Shown: piece after piece, positions 27,610 through 37,515 of the stretch | Layout of the letters: the number at the start of each line of letters is the position of its first letter | Position numbering within the stretch: the stretch's first letter is position 1 | Source: Gemmatimonadaceae bacterium | GTDB lineage: Bacteria; Gemmatimonadota; Gemmatimonadetes; Gemmatimonadales; Gemmatimonadaceae | Direction: 5' to 3' | Assembly (NCBI GenBank): GCA_016742275.1 | Contig: JACVCD010000002.1 | Location: 1-64,000 of the forward strand | DNA length: 64,000 nt | Position numbers and translations under genes: made by a program | The notes under the pieces: generated by a model | What the model was told of the DNA's origin: nothing | What the model saw: only the letters and a program-made list of their open reading frames with translations | Databases searched by the model: none

Positions 27610-28332
27610 ATGGACGCGTTCACGTCATTCTCACCGAAGGCTCTCACGTTTCTGCGCGGGCTCGCGCGCAACAATCGCAAGGAATGGTTCGAAGAGCATC
27701 GCGCGGACTACGAAACGCATCTCAAGGCGCCGCTGGCAGCGCTGATCGAAGAGATGGATGTGCAACTCGCACAGTTTGCGCCGGAGATCATCGGGTCACC
27801 GAAGAAGTCGGCCTTCCGCATTCATCGCGATGTGCGTTTCAGCAAGGACAAGTCGCCATACAAGACCAACGTGGCGTGCTGGTTTTTCCATCGTGACGTC
27901 GGCACGCGCATCGTGAGCGAGGCGGTGCACGGTGGCGCCGGGTTTTATGTGCAGATCGAACCGGGCAAGAGCTTCTGCGGTGGCGGCATCTGGATGCCAC
28001 CACGGCCGGCCCTGCAGAAGATCCGGCAGTCGCTGGTAGACGACGTGGAAGGCTGGGAAGAGATCGTGAACAATCGCGCCTTCAAGCGCCGCTTTGGTGT
28101 GCTGGATCAGGAGGGCATGCTGACTCGTGTGCCGCGCGGGTTTCCCGTCGATCATCCGGCGTCGGAATGGCTGCGCTACCAGTCCTTCACCGTCGGGTGC
28201 GAGTTGTCCCCCGACGAGGTCACCAGCCCCAAGCTGCCGACTATTCTGGCCAAGCACTATGCCGCGCTCACGCCGTTTGTGCGCTGGCTAAATCAGTCGC
28301 TCGGCCTCGGACCGGCCAATTCGCGTCTCTAG
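27610..28332 (+). CDS. DUF2461 family protein
   Basis: This 240-residue protein matches the DUF2461/TIGR02453 family. It opens with SPKALTFLRGLARNNRKEWF and contains the family-typical RDVRFSKDKSPYKTNV and GGGIWMPPRPALQKIRQSLV. The biochemical role is unknown; members are widespread and cytoplasmic. The start is ATG 27610; a longer upstream frame back to 27094 only shadows the esterase gene. It is 24 bases before the VC0807-type membrane gene, suggesting one transcription unit from 26742 to 29196. Confidence 0.85.
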   Translation: MDAFTSFSPKALTFLRGLARNNRKEWFEEHRADYETHLKAPLAALIEEMDVQLAQFAPEIIGSPKKSAFRIHRDVRFSKDKSPYKTNVACWFFHRDVGTRIVSEAVHGGAGFYVQIEPGKSFCGGGIWMPPRPALQKIRQSLVDDVEGWEEIVNNRAFKRRFGVLDQEGMLTRVPRGFPVDHPASEWLRYQSFTVGCELSPDEVTSPKLPTILAKHYAALTPFVRWLNQSLGLGPANSRL

Positions 28333-28356
28333 GGTGACCCGCTAGGTTCCCTCATC

Positions 28357-29196
28357 ATGTCGAAGTCGGTCAAGCTCACGCTGGACATTCTCATCGGGGC
28401 CGTCGCACCGGTCCTGATTCTCAAGTACGGCACTGCGCCTCTGGGAACGCTCACTGCGTATCTCACGGCGGCGTTGGTGCCGGTAGCGTGGGTGCTGCTC
28501 GATCTGCTCGTCATTTCGCGGCGCTTCAATTTCATCACCACGTATGGCGGTGGGTCGGCCATCATGCGTGGGGCGCTGGCCTTCTGGTATGTGGACGGTG
28601 CGCTGTTTGCGTTCAAGGACAGCGCGAGCTACCTGCTGGCGTTCATTGTCTTCGGTCTGAGCGCATTCACTGCGGCTCCTGTGACGCGCTCCATCGCACT
28701 GCAGGGCCTCGACCCCGATACGCCTGAGCGTGCCGCGCAGATGCAGCGGTTGCTCAATGAGTCCACTGTCCGCCGCGCGATGCGCAACGCCGCGTTGCTG
28801 ATTGGCGTGACGAATCTCGCGGCGGGTGTTGTGAACTTCGTCATCAACTACCGCATGGTGGTGGCGCCATTCAATACACCGGCATTCAATGATCAGGTGG
28901 CCAATGTGAATGCCATTACGCGCATTGTGCTGGTGTTGCCCGACATGCTGGCGTTGTTCTTTGCGTTCAGCCTGATGTACAAGGCCATGTATGCGTTGTT
29001 GCCGGCCAGTGAACACGCCGATCCTGATGCCGGCGAGTTCTGGACGTTGCTCGCGCGGCGCGAAGATGCAATGACACTCGTGCACACTGGCGAACATGTC
29101 GCTGACGACGTCGAAGCAAATACCGTGACGCTGGCCGAGTCCGACGTGCAGCAGCGTGCAGCACGGCAGGCACGCGGTGAATTCGGACTCGGCTGA
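28357..29196 (+). CDS. VC0807 family integral membrane protein
   Basis: This 279-residue protein has about five hydrophobic helices and the pattern of the VC0807 family (LDILIGAVAPVLILKYG at the start, GALAFWYVDGALFAFKDSASY and later MRNAALLIGVTNLAAG). The family is of unknown function and is sometimes likened to intracellular septation proteins. The last 60 residues are polar and rich in Glu, Asp and Ala, predicted cytoplasmic. It converges on the DUF5602 gene with a 24-base gap and no visible hairpin. Confidence 0.75.
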   Translation: MSKSVKLTLDILIGAVAPVLILKYGTAPLGTLTAYLTAALVPVAWVLLDLLVISRRFNFITTYGGGSAIMRGALAFWYVDGALFAFKDSASYLLAFIVFGLSAFTAAPVTRSIALQGLDPDTPERAAQMQRLLNESTVRRAMRNAALLIGVTNLAAGVVNFVINYRMVVAPFNTPAFNDQVANVNAITRIVLVLPDMLALFFAFSLMYKAMYALLPASEHADPDAGEFWTLLARREDAMTLVHTGEHVADDVEANTVTLAESDVQQRAARQARGEFGLG

Positions 29197-29220
29197 ACAC
29201 ATTCGCAGATTGCCGAGCGC

Positions 29221-30135
29221 TTACTGGCGCTTGGTCAGACCACCCAACGCGATACGGTATTCCTTGGCTTCCGCGTCGTACTTGATGCGGAAGTTGGTCG
29301 GGTAGTAGCCCGGCTTCGCGAACTGCGCCGGCTGCGAAAGCGGCCGCGTGAGATCGGGCTGCGTGAGCAGGAACGCGCGCGTGATCATCGGTTCGTCGAA
29401 AATGAACTGCCCGTTCCACGACCCATGAATGAACGTGTAGGTGAACGCCTTGTAGTTGGGTGACGTGGGGGCCTGCAGTTCGGGTGATGCCACATCGAGC
29501 CAATGCACACCCATACGCGGCACGGCATTTACCGGAGCCGGGGGTGGCGGAAGCACCATGTAGCCGGCGGGTACGTACGCTGCGGTCGGGAAGTTGGCGG
29601 CCTTCTGCGCGAAGGCCGGATCGGTGGGGAGAATGGCTTCACGTTCGGCGGGCGAAATCGTGTAGAAGTGGAAATCGAAGTGCGGCAGATCGTAGATGCC
29701 CGGCGGCTCATGTCCCGACGCATTCCAGTCGAGCGTGATGAACTGGTACGGCGTGCCGTGTTGTGCGGGGAGCGTGAGCAGATACTCCTTGGTGTCTACG
29801 TGCGCGTGTGGATCCGTGCCTGGTGCCGGTGCAGTGGGAGCCGGCAGACCATTCATGGCTGTGGCGTCGAGGGCCACACCGACTTCGAGCGGACGATTGG
29901 CATTCTGTTCATCGAGCACCACATAGGCGCGGGCGCGACCATTGCCGACTTCGAGGGCTGCGCCGTAGTGGCGGAACGTGCCGGCAATTTCGGCGGGCAC
30001 ACGATTGGGTGAGGAATTCGGGCCGTCGGACGTCGGGTCATTGGAGCAGGCGGCCAGCAGTACCGGCAGCGCCAGAGACGTTGCCAGGGACCCTGCCAGG
30101 GGCACCAGCGCGGCAGCGCGCAGGAGTTTCGACAT
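29221..30135 (-). CDS. DUF5602-like exported lipoprotein
   Basis: This 304-residue protein has a lipoprotein signal (MSKLLRAAALVPLAGSLATS, then a hydrophobic run and LLAACSN, lipidated Cys near 32). The mature part contains a His-rich patch: PHAHVDTKEYLL near 110 and LPHFDFHFYTISPAE near 155, which could bind a metal. TP- and PP-rich linkers separate the segments. It resembles DUF5602 proteins, whose function is not known. The start is ambiguous between ATG 30135 and ATG 30159; neither has a strong Shine-Dalgarno. It is divergent from the ECF sigma operon across a 234-base gap. Confidence 0.7.
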   Translation of the reverse strand: MSKLLRAAALVPLAGSLATSLALPVLLAACSNDPTSDGPNSSPNRVPAEIAGTFRHYGAALEVGNGRARAYVVLDEQNANRPLEVGVALDATAMNGLPAPTAPAPGTDPHAHVDTKEYLLTLPAQHGTPYQFITLDWNASGHEPPGIYDLPHFDFHFYTISPAEREAILPTDPAFAQKAANFPTAAYVPAGYMVLPPPPAPVNAVPRMGVHWLDVASPELQAPTSPNYKAFTYTFIHGSWNGQFIFDEPMITRAFLLTQPDLTRPLSQPAQFAKPGYYPTNFRIKYDAEAKEYRIALGGLTKRQ

Positions 30136-30369
30136 GGAAGTATTCTCGGAAGGAGTCATGAAAAACCGCACGAATCGCTGGCGCGGTGATCGCGCCGATC
30201 GGTTCAGGTGATCAGGCAGCGAGGACTGCAGGTCCGGTTTTTCATGGGCTCGGGCGGAATTCGAGCCGCTGACCAATGGTTGGCGGGCTCATGAAACGCC
30301 CCGCCGCTGGAAATCGCTAAACCCAATGACCGTCCATTGTCCGACCTGTTGTCCGACCGAGTGTTCACC

Positions 30370-30957
30370 ATGTCCCCAGCACCCAACCCCGATCTCACCG
30401 GCTACCTGAAGCGATGGCGCGAAGGCGATGATGACGCTTTCGGAGCCATGCTGCCGCATGTGTACGACCGGTTGCAGCAGATGGCGCGTGCCAGATTGCG
30501 GCACGAAGCTGTGGGGCATACGCTCGATACGGTCGGTCTGGTGCACGAAGCGTACATGCGCATTGCCCAGGCTGGCGGGACGGACTGGCAGGATCGGGCG
30601 CACTTTTTCGCGGTCGCGTCCACGGCGATGCGTCGCGTGCTGATCGACCACGCAAAGCAGCGACGTGCCGAGAAGCGCGGTGGTGGCCGTCAGCCGATCG
30701 AACTCGACGCCGAACGGTTGGGTGATGCTGGTGTAGTTGCCGACAGCGATCCGGATACGCTGCTCAGTCTTGATGCTGCGCTGACGCGGCTTGAGGTGGA
30801 GTATCCGCGTCACGCAAAGGCGGTAGAACTCCGCTACTTCGGCGGCTTGTCCCTGGCAGAAGTGGGTGAGGCTTTGGGCGTGTCGGCGCCGACCGCCATG
30901 CGCGACCTTCGCTTTGCCCAGGCATGGCTGGCGCGCGCGTTGCAGGACGGCGCCTAG
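30370..30957 (+). CDS. ECF RNA polymerase sigma factor (kinase-associated TIGR02999/ECF43-like type)
   Basis: This 195-residue sigma factor has region 2 (about 10-85) and region 4 (about 135-190, RYFGGLSLAEVGEALGVSAPTAMRDL). Region 2.2 reads GHTLDTVGLVHEAYMRI (49-65), with Thr51 and Thr54 where typical ECF factors have the acidic DAED motif that binds RNA polymerase. The linker has DHAKQRRAEKRGGGRQPIEL, a TIGR02999-type signature. No anti-sigma gene is next to it; instead two Ser/Thr kinase genes follow 41 and 3390 bases downstream. In the known ECF43 system EcfP-PknT, a kinase phosphorylates this threonine to switch the sigma factor on. The same may hold here. An upstream TTG at 30337 is a weaker start. 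Confidence 0.88.
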   Translation: MSPAPNPDLTGYLKRWREGDDDAFGAMLPHVYDRLQQMARARLRHEAVGHTLDTVGLVHEAYMRIAQAGGTDWQDRAHFFAVASTAMRRVLIDHAKQRRAEKRGGGRQPIELDAERLGDAGVVADSDPDTLLSLDAALTRLEVEYPRHAKAVELRYFGGLSLAEVGEALGVSAPTAMRDLRFAQAWLARALQDGA

Positions 30958-30998
30958 CGCCAGGCCCCGAGGGGGCGGGGGCCAACTATCGTGGGGAC

Positions 30999-33900
30999 AT
31001 GGGGGTCGCCATTTTTGGGGCGATGTCGCCTGAGCCTCGCGAAATCCCTGAGGTAGCCACGCTATTCGGTGAATTGGCAGAGCTTTCTGCCGCCGAACGC
31101 GGGGCGCGCTTGCGCACGCTCGATAGTGAAGCGCCCGAGGTCGCACGCGAACTGCGGGCATTGCTCGATGTCGATGCGGACCGCCACGATTTTCTCGGTC
31201 TCTTCACGTTTGCGCTGACGGGCACGATCCGTCCGCTGGGTGCGTCCGGTTCTGACGCGGGTTCCAACGCGGGCGGCGATGCAGACCATGCTAGTGCAGC
31301 CGATGCGGCAAACAATGCGGTGGCGCCGGCTACATGGATCACGCCGCTACCCGTGCGCAGCATCGCTCCAGCCATGCAGATCGGACCGTACCGTCTCACT
31401 CGCGAGATCGGACGCGGCGGCATGGGCAGTGTGTGGTTGGCGCGTGATCAACGGCTGGCGCGTGATGTGGCGCTCAAGTTCCTGCCGGGTACGGCATCAA
31501 CGGGTGACAGCGGCGGCGAACGCTCAACACGCGCCTTGCAGCGAACGCGATTCCTTGTTGAAGCACGCGCCGCTGCCGCCATCGATCATCCGCATGTCGC
31601 GAGTGTGTTCGACTTCGGTGCGGATGCCAATGGCCAGTTGTTCATCGCCATGGCGTATTGTGCCGGTGGATCGTTGGCACATCGGTTGCGCAACGGCCCC
31701 ATCAGCGTGGATGAAAGTGTCGAGATTGCCACGCAGGTAGCCTCCGCGCTGTATGCCGCGCATCAGCAAGGAGTGGTGCACCGCGATGTGAAGCCGGCCA
31801 ATGTGTTGTTTGACGCATGGGGCCGTGTGCGTCTCGCGGATTTTGGCATTGCGAGCTTACCAGGACATGAGGCCACGCGCACCGGATCAGTGCAGGGCAC
31901 GCTGGGATATCTCGCACCTGAACAAATGCGCGGCGAGCGCGCTGACGCGGCGGCAGACTTGTGGGCACTTGGTGTGACGATGTACGAGTGCCTGAGTGGT
32001 CAGCGTCCGTTTGTTGGTGATTCGATGGCTAGCGTGATGCATGCCGTGTTGCATACCGATCCGCTGTCGATTGCGATGCATGTGCCGCGCATTCCGGCAG
32101 CACTGGCAGCACTGGTGCATCAGTTGCTCGACAAGGATCCGCGGCGTCGTCCGGCATCGGCTCTTGCTGTTGAACAGGCGTTGCGCGAGGGGCGCGCGCT
32201 TGCGCCGTCGGTTCCGTTGCGCGCATGGCCAACGTTTGCGACACCACCGGCGCAGCTGACATCGTTCCTCGGACGTTCACGCGATGTTGAAGCGGTGCTC
32301 GCGCGCGTGCGTACCGATCGCCTGGTCACGCTTACGGGCGCTGGCGGCAGTGGCAAGACGCGTTTGGCGTCGGCGGTGGCCAGTCGCTTTCTCGAGGATA
32401 AGGTCTTTGGTGACGGCCGCACCGCGTGGGTGGACCTCACCAGCATCGCTGAAAATGCGCAGGTCGCGACGCAGGTGGCGGCAGCATTGCGCGCGCCAGA
32501 ACGTGCCGATGGCAAGCGACTCGAAGCGATTGTTGCCGCGATTGGCGATGCGCCGATGCTGCTTGTGGTCGACAACTGCGAACACGTGCTCGATGGTGTG
32601 ACGGTGATGCTCGAAGCCGTGCTGGCGGCTTGCCCGCGATTGCACGTGTTGGCCACGAGTCGGGAACTGCTGGCGCTTGGCGTGGAGCATGCATGGCTCA
32701 CACCGGGTCTCGATGTGGGCGATGCACGCGCTCTGTTTGTGCAACGCGCGCGTGCGGCACTGGCCACCTTTGAGCTCACGACCACCATGGAGCCGGTGGT
32801 CGACGAGATCTGCCGTCGTCTCGACGGCATGCCATTGGCCATCGAGTTGGCGGCGGCGCGTGTGCGCGCGATGCCTGTTGATCTCATTCGCGATCGTCTC
32901 ACCGACATGTTCCAGCTGTTGTCGAGTGGATCGCGAACGGCGTTGCCGCGGCAGCGCACGCTACGTGGGATGATGGAGTGGAGCCACGGTCTGCTCGATC
33001 TGCGTGATCGCATCGTGCTCAGGCGGCTTGCCGTGTTCTCCGGTGGATTCCGCCTCGATCTCGCAGGGGACATTGCTGGCGGTGTGCCTGATGTCCAGGG
33101 CGATGATGCCGACGTGTGGCCCAATCTTACGTCCGAGGATGTGCAGGAGAGCGTGTTGTCGTTGGTCGACAAATCACTCGTGGTGCTGTATCACTCCCGC
33201 GAAATCCCTCGCTATCGTCTGCTGGAAACAGTGCGGCAGTACGCGACGGAGCGGCTTGTTGAAGCCAACGAGTACGCGCTGGCGCGCGAACGTCATGCGC
33301 GCACGTATCTGGCGCTGGCCGAGGAGATGTCGCCCAAGTTCATCGGTGGTGAGCACACGCCGGGCTTGATGGCGCGCCTCATTTCGGAGAACGACAATCT
33401 GCGCACGGCGGCACGCTGGACCGTGGAAGAATCAGATGGGCCAATTGATCGTGCGGAGATGGCGCTTCGTTTCTCGGCTTCGATGTTCTGGTATTGGCAC
33501 AGTAGCGCAGCATGGCTCGGGACGGCGCAGTACGGCGAAGTGAGCGCCTTCGTGGAAACAACTCTGGCGCGCAGCGGCGACTCGCCCACCCAACTACGCG
33601 CCGACGCGCTGGTCACACTTGGCCTGCTCGGACTCGCGTGCGGTGAGTGGGATCGCTCAGCGGCCGCGCTTACCGATGCGCGTCAATTGCGGATGGACGG
33701 CAATGATGCACTCGCTCAAGTATGGGTGGATGCGTGGTACTCGGCCGTCTGTCTCATGCGCGGCAAGGTGCAGGAAGGTTGGACCATCGTAGACGCCGCG
33801 TGGCGTGATCTCGCGGGCGCTCCGCCGTCCATCGTGCATACGGTCACGACATCCTGGCGTGGACTCATTGCGCAGGTGCGCGGTGATCTGGTCACAGCGC

Positions 33901-34328
33901 GTGAAATGCAGGAGATGAACTGCCGATATGGCTATGAGATTGGCCATACCACGAGCAGCGCGCACGCCGAAGCGTTTCTTGGCATGATCAATCTTACAGA
34001 AGGGCGTGTCGACGAAGCCGAACAGAACTTCCGTCGTTCGTTCCCGATGCACTTCGAGTTGCTGGATGGCTGGGGGCTTGCCCTCGATCTCGATGGCATG
34101 TGTGGCGTGTCACTGGCCCGCGGACGGTTTGTGCATGCGGCGCGTTTGATGGGTGCGGTCGATGCCTGGCGCACACGCATTGGCATTGCCATGCCGGCGT
34201 TTGCGGCGCCCGCACGTCAACACGGTGAAACACTTACGCGTGAAGCGTTGGGTGTCGTGTTCAGCACGGCGTATGACGAAGGACGCGCGATGTCGCCCGA
34301 TATGGCCATCGCTGGCGCATTCTCCTGA
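30999..34328 (+). CDS. Ser/Thr protein kinase - ATPase - repeat fusion protein 1
   Basis: This 1109-residue protein joins four parts. Residues 10-70 hold an N-terminal motif shared with its neighbour (ATLFGELAELSAAERGARL ... ALLDVDA ... DFLGLFTF). A Hanks-type kinase follows at about 127-390, with GRGGMGSVWLA, VALK, HRDVKPANVLFD and DFGIASLPG all intact. A COG3903-like STAND-type ATPase spans about 420-720, with Walker A GAGGSGKTR near 447 and Walker B MLLVVDNCEHVLD near 518. A long helical, tetratricopeptide-like C-terminus follows. No membrane segment is seen, so it is a cytoplasmic sensor-kinase candidate. It lies 41 bases after the ECF sigma gene. The start could also be ATG 31023. Confidence 0.9.
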   Translation: MGVAIFGAMSPEPREIPEVATLFGELAELSAAERGARLRTLDSEAPEVARELRALLDVDADRHDFLGLFTFALTGTIRPLGASGSDAGSNAGGDADHASAADAANNAVAPATWITPLPVRSIAPAMQIGPYRLTREIGRGGMGSVWLARDQRLARDVALKFLPGTASTGDSGGERSTRALQRTRFLVEARAAAAIDHPHVASVFDFGADANGQLFIAMAYCAGGSLAHRLRNGPISVDESVEIATQVASALYAAHQQGVVHRDVKPANVLFDAWGRVRLADFGIASLPGHEATRTGSVQGTLGYLAPEQMRGERADAAADLWALGVTMYECLSGQRPFVGDSMASVMHAVLHTDPLSIAMHVPRIPAALAALVHQLLDKDPRRRPASALAVEQALREGRALAPSVPLRAWPTFATPPAQLTSFLGRSRDVEAVLARVRTDRLVTLTGAGGSGKTRLASAVASRFLEDKVFGDGRTAWVDLTSIAENAQVATQVAAALRAPERADGKRLEAIVAAIGDAPMLLVVDNCEHVLDGVTVMLEAVLAACPRLHVLATSRELLALGVEHAWLTPGLDVGDARALFVQRARAALATFELTTTMEPVVDEICRRLDGMPLAIELAAARVRAMPVDLIRDRLTDMFQLLSSGSRTALPRQRTLRGMMEWSHGLLDLRDRIVLRRLAVFSGGFRLDLAGDIAGGVPDVQGDDADVWPNLTSEDVQESVLSLVDKSLVVLYHSREIPRYRLLETVRQYATERLVEANEYALARERHARTYLALAEEMSPKFIGGEHTPGLMARLISENDNLRTAARWTVEESDGPIDRAEMALRFSASMFWYWHSSAAWLGTAQYGEVSAFVETTLARSGDSPTQLRADALVTLGLLGLACGEWDRSAAALTDARQLRMDGNDALAQVWVDAWYSAVCLMRGKVQEGWTIVDAAWRDLAGAPPSIVHTVTTSWRGLIAQVRGDLVTAREMQEMNCRYGYEIGHTTSSAHAEAFLGMINLTEGRVDEAEQNFRRSFPMHFELLDGWGLALDLDGMCGVSLARGRFVHAARLMGAVDAWRTRIGIAMPAFAAPARQHGETLTREALGVVFSTAYDEGRAMSPDMAIAGAFS

Positions 34329-34347
34329 CTGCGTCGAGTCATAACTG

Positions 34348-37300
34348 ATGCACGACGCGCAGAGTACGCTCGCACAGGTCGCCGTGTTGTTCGGGGAGTT
34401 GGCCGAACTGACTCCTGAAGCACGGCTGGCCCGTTTGTCCGAGTTGGCGGAGTCGGCGCCAAATGTCGCGCGAGAAGTGCGTGCGCTGCTCGATATCGAT
34501 GCGGGTGGCGGAGACTTTCTGGGTCTCTTCACGATGGCACCGGGGCCACGGCAGCCGGACAATGAGATTCCGCTGGACAACATCGGCCCCTATCGACTGG
34601 TGCGCGAGATCGGGCGCGGCGGCATGGGATCGGTGTGGCTTGCCCACGATGATCGTCTGGCACGAGCGTTGGCGCTCAAGTTCCTGCCGCATGTGGATGA
34701 TGCGGAGAGTGGCGCGGCGCGTGAACAGCGGAGCGCCATGCGCTCGCGATTTCTTGTGGAAGCGCGTGCGGCGGCCGCCCTTGATCATCCGCATGTCGCC
34801 AGTGTGTACGATGTGGGCATGCACTCGGATGGACGCCTCTTCATTGCCATGGCGTATTGCTCGGGTGGTTCGCTGGCACAGCGGTTGGAGTCTGGGCCGA
34901 TGCCATCGGAGGACGCCGTGCGCATTGCCACGCAGATCGCCTCGGCGTTGGCGGCGGCGCATGAGCGCGGGGTGGTGCATCGCGATGTAAAGCCGGCCAA
35001 TGTGCTATTCGATGCTGCGGGCAACGCGCGTCTCGCCGACTTCGGCATTGCCAGTCTTCCCGGCTACGATGCCACACGCACGGGGGCCGTGATGGGCACA
35101 CTCGCGTATCTCGCGCCCGAGCAGATGCGAGGTGAGCGCGCCGATCATCGTGCCGATCTCTGGGCGTTGGGTGTGACGCTGTACGAGATGCTGGCCGGCA
35201 AGCGTCCGTTCGCCGGTGAGTCACCGGCGTCGTTGATGCATGCGGTGCTGCACCTCGAACCCCCGTCGCTCGACGAACTGGCGCCCACGGTGTCGCCGTC
35301 GGTTCGCGCTCTGGCGAAGCAGTTGCTGAGCAAGACGGCCGATGAACGGCCGTTGAGTATGGCCGATGTCGAGGCCGTGCTACGCAATGCATCCGAGACG
35401 AGCGGTTCGCGATTCTTTGAGGTGGTGCGTGAAACGACAGCACCACCGATGCATCTCAACGCCCTGATTGGTCGCGAACGCGATCTCGAAGCCGTGGCGC
35501 AGTTGCTCAGCGTATCACGGCTCGTGACCCTCACCGGCGCTGGGGGGAGCGGCAAGACTCGACTGGCCGCGGCCATTGGAGCGGCGCAGCGCGCCGTGTG
35601 GGTGGACTTCTCTGCATCGAGCGATCCGTGGCACGTGCCAGCGCAGATTGCTGCTGCGCTGCGTGTGCCGGAGATGCCGGGGCGTGAACGTCTCGATGTG
35701 CTGGTCGATGCCATTGGTTCGCGCGATGTACTGCTGGTACTCGACAACTGCGAGCATATGCTCGATGCCATTGCCTCGGCCGTTGAGCGTCTGCTGCATC
35801 GCTGTGCTGGCATGCGCATTCTGGCCACGAGCCGGGAAGCACTCGGTCTGCCAGGAGAGCGCGCGTGGCTGGTGCCTGAACTCTCGCGCGACAATGCCCG
35901 CGCGCTATTTGTGCAGCGAGCGCAGTCGGCGCAGCCGCAGTGGGAGCTCACGGCGGCCGATGCATCTGTGGTGGACGAAATCTGTGCGCGTCTCGATGGT
36001 CTGCCGCTGGCTATCGAACTGGCAGCAGCGCGTTCACGTCTATTGTCGCCCACGCAGATTCGCGAACGCCTCGACGATGCGTTTCAACTGCTGACCGGCG
36101 GCGCGCGAACCGCGTTGCCACGTCATCGCACACTTCGCGGCACGATGGAGTGGAGTCACGCGTTGCTCAGTGAACGTGAGCGTACGCTGCTCCGCCGGCT
36201 GTCGGTGTTTGCCGGTGGTTTCACGTTGCTGGCGGCGGAGGTCGTGTGTGTTGATGCCTCGCTGCCGTCATCTCCGGGCACCGGGCGTCTGCTCGTGGTG
36301 GATATTCTCGACGGCGTGTCGTCGCTAGTGGATAAGTCATTGGTGTTGGCCGATACCGACGCCAATGGCACGCGCTATCGTCTGCTGGAAACGGTGCGGC
36401 AGTACGGGCGTGAACGGCTGGCGGAAGCCGGCGAGTTGCCGCATGTCGAGTGGCGCCATGCGCACTGGGTGATGGCGCTGGTGGAGAGTCAGGAGTGGCA
36501 CTTGCAGGGCGGAGAGACCAAGCCCGGCGTGATGGCAGAGATGGTGCGTGAACACGACAACATTCGTGCCGCGCTGCTGTGGGCCACGACAGGTGATCCA
36601 TCGGTAGCTGATCGTGGCGAGATGGGGCTGCGCATGATCTCTGTGCTGTTCTGGTACCTGCACGGTGCATCCGGCTGGCTTGGCACGGCGCAGTACAGCG
36701 ACGGTGTGCGTTTCATTACTGCGGCATTGGCGCGCGATCCACGGCGCGATGTTCGCATGACCGCACGCGGGTGGTTGACATCGGGATTGTTTGGTCTGGC
36801 CACCGGTTCGTGGGAGCAGGGGATCACGCACATGCGGATTGCGATCGATCTCTTCCATCAGCTCGAGGATCGCTGGTTCGAAGGATGGGCGAAGGCGTGG
36901 TCGGGTGCGATTCTGCTCATGCTGGGTCGTCTGCGCGAGGCCTGGGATGTTCTCGCCGATGCGCAGCGCATCGCAGATAGCATGGGCCCATCAGTGCTGC
37001 AAAATGTGATCTATTCCTGGTCGGGGCTCACCGCGCGTACACAGGGTCGCTACGATGAAGCGCGTCGCATTCAGGAAGCCAATGTCGCACTTGGTTCATC
37101 GAATGGTCACAGCATCGCGCACGCGCACTCGCTGGCCTTTCTCGGCACGCTCGATTTGCTCGAACAACGTATCGAGGATGCACTGGAGCATTTCCAGCAG
37201 GCCTTCGCCATGCATGTGCGCATGCACGATGGCTGGGGGCTGTCGCTCGATCTTGATGGCTTTGCCGGTATTGCCGCACTGCGTGGTGATCCGATGGCAG

Positions 37301-37500
37301 CGGCCAGTCTGTACGGCGCGGTGGATGCGTGGCGCGAACGTGTTGGTGTTGTGCTGCCGAGTTTCGAGATAGGCGATCGGGAATCCCGCGTTGCGCAGGT
37401 GCGCGAGACACTCGGTGACACATTCGATCGCTGCTACGAAGAAGGGCGACAGCTTTCACCTGAAGCTGCCGCCCGACTCGTGGTACCGACGCTCAGTTGA
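34348..37500 (+). CDS. Ser/Thr protein kinase - ATPase - repeat fusion protein 2
   Basis: This 1050-residue paralog of the preceding gene has the same order of parts: the N-terminal motif VLFGELAELTPEARLARL, a kinase at about 81-345 (GRGGMGSVWLAHDD, HRDVKPANVLFD, DFGIASLPG, all catalytic residues kept), an ATPase with GAGGSGKTRL near 398 and VLLVLDNCEHMLD near 460, and a repeat-rich C-terminus. It lacks the 40-residue linker insertion seen in protein 1 before the kinase. It starts 19 bases after the end of protein 1, so the pair probably arose by tandem duplication and forms one operon with the sigma factor. It converges on the next gene with only 15 bases between. Confidence 0.9.
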   Translation: MHDAQSTLAQVAVLFGELAELTPEARLARLSELAESAPNVAREVRALLDIDAGGGDFLGLFTMAPGPRQPDNEIPLDNIGPYRLVREIGRGGMGSVWLAHDDRLARALALKFLPHVDDAESGAAREQRSAMRSRFLVEARAAAALDHPHVASVYDVGMHSDGRLFIAMAYCSGGSLAQRLESGPMPSEDAVRIATQIASALAAAHERGVVHRDVKPANVLFDAAGNARLADFGIASLPGYDATRTGAVMGTLAYLAPEQMRGERADHRADLWALGVTLYEMLAGKRPFAGESPASLMHAVLHLEPPSLDELAPTVSPSVRALAKQLLSKTADERPLSMADVEAVLRNASETSGSRFFEVVRETTAPPMHLNALIGRERDLEAVAQLLSVSRLVTLTGAGGSGKTRLAAAIGAAQRAVWVDFSASSDPWHVPAQIAAALRVPEMPGRERLDVLVDAIGSRDVLLVLDNCEHMLDAIASAVERLLHRCAGMRILATSREALGLPGERAWLVPELSRDNARALFVQRAQSAQPQWELTAADASVVDEICARLDGLPLAIELAAARSRLLSPTQIRERLDDAFQLLTGGARTALPRHRTLRGTMEWSHALLSERERTLLRRLSVFAGGFTLLAAEVVCVDASLPSSPGTGRLLVVDILDGVSSLVDKSLVLADTDANGTRYRLLETVRQYGRERLAEAGELPHVEWRHAHWVMALVESQEWHLQGGETKPGVMAEMVREHDNIRAALLWATTGDPSVADRGEMGLRMISVLFWYLHGASGWLGTAQYSDGVRFITAALARDPRRDVRMTARGWLTSGLFGLATGSWEQGITHMRIAIDLFHQLEDRWFEGWAKAWSGAILLMLGRLREAWDVLADAQRIADSMGPSVLQNVIYSWSGLTARTQGRYDEARRIQEANVALGSSNGHSIAHAHSLAFLGTLDLLEQRIEDALEHFQQAFAMHVRMHDGWGLSLDLDGFAGIAALRGDPMAAASLYGAVDAWRERVGVVLPSFEIGDRESRVAQVRETLGDTFDRCYEEGRQLSPEAAARLVVPTLS

Positions 37501-37515
37501 GCTCAGTGCTCCGCA

